DNA from: SAR324 cluster bacterium
GTDB taxonomy: Bacteria > SAR324 > NAC60-12
Reading direction: 5' to 3'
Length of the DNA: 64,000 nt
Assembly: GCA_028281495.1 (NCBI GenBank)
Contig: JANQJU010000033.1
Location: forward strand, 372,001 to 436,000
Part shown: in pieces, positions 43,101 through 49,100 of the stretch
Position numbering within the stretch: the stretch's first letter is position 1
Layout of the letters: the number at the start of each line of letters is the position of its first letter
Notes under the pieces: generated by a model
Told to the model about the DNA's origin: nothing
The model's input: only the letters and a program-made list of their open reading frames with translations
The model's database searches: none
Translations under genes and position numbers: made by a program

Positions 43101-46100
43101 GGAATTCCCAGAGGGGTCAGTTGCCCATTTGGATCTAGAATATGGATCTGGGTGTTGGCGATGGGGCGACCGATGGCAACCACTGGAGCTTCTGGATCAC
43201 ACCTCCAACATGTCGCCTCCATGGTGGTTTCGGTGGGGCCATATAAATTATGAAATTGAATTTGCGGATGGTACTGAAAGAAGGCTTGTTTTAAGTCCTG
43301 ACTTAAAGGTTCCCCTCCACAAAACAAATGCTGCAAAGGAAGCTCCGATTGGAAATCTGGGGTTTCCAAAAGCATCTTCAATAGAGAAGGCACGACTTGC
43401 AAAACGGTCACTTGGTAGCGCTGTATGGCTTGTAACAAATAATCTGGTTCTTGATGCCCTCCCGGTTTGGCCATCAATACGGTCCCTCCGCTCAGAAGTG
43501 GTGCATAAAACTCCCAAATCGAAGCATCAAAACTGAACGGCGTCTTTTGAAAAACAACCGCTTGCTCCCCCAGAGGAAACGCCTGTTTCATCCATTGCAT
43601 GTGATTTCGCAATGAGGCGTGTTCAATCATCACTCCTTTCGGGACACCGGTCGAACCGGAGGTATAAATCACATAGGCTAGATCCTTTGCTTGGATGTGC
43701 CGAACAGGATTTTTGGAGGAATGCGTTTCTATAGCTTCCCACTCCCGGTCTAAATCAATCACGGTAGTCACGTTTGCCGGTAAGGATAATAATCTTTCCT
43801 GTATCGAATGCTGAGTGAGCAGTATCGAGACCGAGGCGTCTTCCAGCATGAATTGCAATCGTTGCCTGGGATAATCCGGATCAAGTGACACGTAAGCTCC
43901 TCCCGCTTTCAAGATTCCCAACAGCCCAATCACCATTTCCAAAGAACGCTCCACACAAATTCCAACTAAAGAACCCTCTCCCACTCCGAGTCCTATTAAA
44001 TGGTGTGCGAGTTGATTGGCCTTCGCATTGAGCTGCTGATAGCTCAAGGTGCGCTCCGAGCCGTCCATCCGATCCAATATCACTGCAATAGGGTTAGGAG
44101 TTTTCTCAACTTGGGCTTGAAACTCATCCACAATGGTAAGGTCCTGAGGATCCTCCATTTGGGTTTGATTCCATAATTGCAATTGTTGGATTTCCGTTTT
44201 GGTGAGCAAGGGGACCTGGGCCAATGTTTGACCAGGATCGCGGATGATGCCTTGGAGCAGCACGGAAAAATGTTCGCCCATCCGCTGGATCGTTTCGGGT
44301 AAAAACAGATCGGTGTTGTACTCCCATTGGCAACACAGTTGCCCTCCTCGTTCTGTGACATTGAGAGTGAGATCGAACTTGGTAACCCGATTGTCTTGTT
44401 CTAGGAACGATGCTTCCACATCGACGAAATCTAAAGAAATCGCTGGGGTGTTCTGCAAAACAAACATCGCTTGGAACAATGGGGAATGGCTCAAGCTGCG
44501 TTTGGGGTTGAGGTGCTCCACCAGGCTTTCAAACGGGAGATCTTGATGGCTGTAGGCTTCAACAGAAGTTTGTCTTACCGCTTTCAATAATTCTAAAAAC
44601 GTTTGCTCTGGTTTGAGTTGGGTGCGCAACACCAGTGTGTTGACAAAAAAGCCAATCAAATCTTCGGTTTGGCGATGGGTTCGATTGGCAATGGGGGTGC
44701 CAACCAAGAGATCCGTTTGCCCGCTATAACGGAACAACAACACCTTAAAAGCCGCCAATAACGTCATAAAGACCGTCGCACCCTGTTGTTGGCAAAACTG
44801 CTGGAGGTGTTGGGTCAATTCCTCTCCCAAATGGCTCCATTGGCGTTTGCCGTGGTTACTATGGATGGCCGGACGGGGGTAGTCCGTGGGGAGTTCCAAT
44901 AATTCCGGTGCCCCCGCAAGCTTTGACATCCAGTAGGTCCGTTGTCGATCCAAGGCTTCGCCTTGCAGCCAGTTTCTTTGCCATGCAGCATAATCGGTAT
45001 ATTGAATCGGTAGTTCGGCTAGGGGAGGCTCCTGATTTTGGACATAGGCGTTGTACAATTGCCCCCAATCGCGAAGCAGCACTCCAATAGACCACGCATC
45101 GCTGATGATGTGGTGCATGTTGAACAACAACAGGTGTTCACCTGGAACCAGTTTGAGGAGGAGGAGTTGCAGAAGAGGCCCTTCACTTAAATCAAAGGGG
45201 GTTTGCGCATGTTGAATGATCCATGTCGCCTTTTGTTGTTGTAGCTCCTCTGCGGACAAATCGCTCAAGTCCAAGATACTCAAGGGGGCCTCGACCTCAT
45301 TGAGTTGAACCGCCACCTCTCCATCCACGCTGGGAAAACAAACTCGTAAACTTTCATGACGTTGGATTAAATCCACCAACGATTGCCGTAATCCCTCTTC
45401 ATCAAGAGTTCCTTTGAGACGGAACACAGCAGGTATGTTGTAGGTGGTGCTTTGTTCTTCCAATTGGGCCAGGAACCACAAGCGCTGTTGGGCAAACGAT
45501 AAAGCAAACATTTCCTTGTGAGCGTCCTTGAGGCGCGGAATCTCTGCATCGAGAATCGCGCTGCCACGCTGCTGACTGGCTAACCAGTCGGCCTGTGCTT
45601 GCAGACGTGGCGTATCGAAAATCACTTTGAGCGGCATTTCTATCCCAAAGCTCTCTCGAATGCGGGAGGCCAATTGAGTTGCCAACAGAGAATGCCCCCC
45701 CAATGCAAAAAAGTCGGCCTGTGTACTCGTGACCTTGTGGGTCAACACTTGGGACCAAAGTGCACAAAGCAAATGCTCGATTTCGTTTTGTGGCGTCTGT
45801 TCCTCCACGGAGACGTCTAATATGGGGTCAGGGAGCGCTTTGCGGTCGATCTTCCCATTGGGCGTTAAGGGGAATTGATCCAGCACCATAAAACGATTGG
45901 GCACCATGTATTCTGGCAAACGCTCTTGCAACCAAGCACGCAACACACGGGCGCAATCTTCTATCGGCCTGGATAAAATTACATAGGCTGTTAAATGAGG
46001 GGTACCGGCTCCGGGCATACCGGTAGCGGGAGTACCGGCTCCGGGCATGCCGATTGTGGAAGCACCGACTGCGGGAGTACTGGCTCCGGGGAGAACGGCT

Positions 46101-49100
46101 GTAGAAGCACCGACTGTAGAAGCACCGACTGCGGGAGTACCGGTTCCGGGGAGAACGGCTGTGGAAGCACCGACTGTGGAGGTACCAGATTCCGACATAC
46201 TGACTGCGGAGTATTTGTCCGATTCATGAAGCACGACCAAGGCCGCATGGACAGAGTCGTGTTGGTTTAACGTGACTTCAATTTCAGACGGTTCGATACG
46301 AACCCCTCGGATCTTAATCTGATCGTCTAAGCGTCCCAAAATTTCTAGAGAGCCATCCGGTCGATAGCGCCCTTGATCTCCGGTGTAGTACCACCAATCC
46401 TGTTCATCTGAGCAGAACGGATTCTTGGAAAACCGCTGCGCCTGTGCCTGTGGTGCATTGAGGTACCCCAAGCTACGAAAAGGAGTTCGCAGCACGATTT
46501 CCCCCAATTCGCCGATGCCACAAAGTTGCTGTTGTTGCGTCACCACCAATGCTTGACTATGAGGCAGCGCAAAGCCGACCGGCTGCACACCAGAAAGCAA
46601 CTGGGTGGGAACACGGTAACAACACTTCACCAGCGTGGTTTCGGTTGTACCATATAGATTGATTATCTCCTCGGCTTCAGGAAAAGCGGCACGCCATTGA
46701 CGGATGAACGAAGCTTTCAGCGCTTCCCCTGAAAAAAATACAGTACGCAACGCCGCCAATGTCACGCCAGAGGGAATGCCCGTTAACCACGACTGCGCTA
46801 AAGATGGCACCGTATGGAGCAAGGAAACTTGTTCCTGTTCCAGCCAAGAGAGCACATACTCGGAACTGAGATTCACTTCGGCCTCTGGCAAGCAAAGTGT
46901 TGCGCCACAGGTCAACGGGAGGAACACATCCCGGAGCACCGCATCAAAAGACCAGCCAATCAACTGTGCACAACGATCTGAGGGTCCGACTTCAAAGGTT
47001 TTCCGTTGCCAATCCAGAAAATGGGACAATCCATTGTGCCTCCCCAAGATTCCCTTGGGCATCCCTGTCGTGCCAGAAGTAAAGAAGATATAAGCTGGGT
47101 CTTCAGGTACGACTGTAGGCAGAGTTTTTCTACTCGGAATCGCCTCCACAGGATGTCCCGTGTAGGGGTCCACCTGGAGCAAGGAGAGGGTATCGCGGAT
47201 GGTTTCCACCCCAAGATGACCTGGCGAAAAACCACTCAACAGGAATTTGGCTTCCGCTTCCTGAAGCATCTGCTGTTGCCGCGAATGGGGTAACTTTTCA
47301 TCCAGCAGTAGCAACACTCCCTTCGTCAACCAAACCCCCATCATGCTGGTGATCACGCCAAAAGATCGAGGACCACAAATAGCAACCACATCACCGTGAC
47401 GGATCTCTTGACTTAACAAGGCTTGTGCAATCGCCTGAGCCGCTTCGATTAGCTCCGAATAACTCCACGTGTGTTGCTTCTGTTTGACGGCCGGATGTTC
47501 TGGTGTTTGTTTTGCCCGAGAAAAAATTAGGTCAAGAACGGTTGGATATTGGGGTGTGGGTAGCACCTCACATGGGTTAGGAAGCAAGGCTTGTGTCTCC
47601 GGTGTGACCAGCGAATAATTGCGAATCGGCACTTCACTCGCAGTTACAATCTGCTCAAGGAGATATTGATACTGGCTGACCAAAGCCGCTAGGCGTGATG
47701 CAGAAATTTGTGTTGGTTGATGCACCCACTGCATCTCCACAACTCCATCCTGCTCTTCTACATAAACGGCTATGAGTGCTTTCGTTGACAATTCAGAGGA
47801 TTCCAAAGCCGCATCGAATGCATGAGGGTGGAACCAGACTTCACACAGCGGGTGTTGGTTTTGCGTCCGAGTCGGCTGGAGAGTTTCGAGTAATTTTTCG
47901 AAGGAAATGTCTGCGTTTGCCTGCGCTTGCCATATGACTTCCTGAACCCGTTGCAAGAGTTCCTGAAAACTCGGATTGCCCGATAAATCAGTACGCAGCA
48001 CGAAGGTTTTGTGTGAAGCCGTCGAGGTTCCAACCAGGATATCCTCAGTGTCGGTCAAGCGAGAAAGTAGGATGTTGAAGGCAGCCAACAGTGTCACAAA
48101 CAAGGTTCCATTCTGTTGCTCGCTCATCGCCTTGAGCGACTCCGTCAATGGGGTCGCGAGAGCATTGGATGGGATGGTATTCAGGGCATTGGAATGGGTG
48201 GTATCGAGGGCATCGGAAGGGAAGGATAAAGAGGGGAGTGGGGCCTCCAGTTGTTTTCGCCAGTAAGCCAACTGTGATTCCCATGCCTGTTCGACTTGGG
48301 TAAATAGAGGGATCGAACGAATCGGCACCTCAACATGATCCAGCACATAGTACAAAATTTTTGTAAAACTCGACTGGATTCCTTCAATATCTCCGTCTTC
48401 GAAATAGGTCCGGTTGTACACAAAGTCGACTTGCACCGGTTCATTTTCATGGAACTCCCACACAGAGATGGACAGCGGTTTTTGTTCGTAATGATTATTT
48501 AAGGGTTTGATCACCCCTTCCAAATCATTGTCGTGATCGTGCCTGGCATAGTTCAGTTGAAGATCAAACAGCTTCGCCTGCCCTTTGGATGGAAGCCCCA
48601 CAAGCCGATTCACTTCGCTGATAGGCAAACGTTGGTGGCGATAGTCTGATTTGAGTACATTTCCAACAGCCTCCAAAAGCTGTTGGAAGCTTAAATCCGT
48701 TCCAAATGAAAACCGAGCTGCACAGACCCCAATAAACAGTCCCACCGTCTGTTTAAATGCTGCATTGCTCCGGTTCAATACCGGCAAACCAATGGTGAGT
48801 TCTTCCCGGTGGGTGATTCGCGTGAAATACACATACAGTGCTCCTAACAAGACCTGAAAGAGGGTCGATTGATTGTGTTTGGCAAGCATCAAAAGGCGGT
48901 TGTAAAAAGGGCGAGGAAACACAATGGTTTTTCGTCCACTTGGCGGCCTCTGCCCCGCTAGTGGTTCCCCATAACGAGGATGAAACAGGGGTCGCGGCAG
49001 AGTTTGGTACTTTTCGCCCCAATACCGTTGATGAGATTTATAACGAGAGGAGTCGATATACAGCCGATCCTGATCGATGAATTGTTTATAGGGTGGGGGG

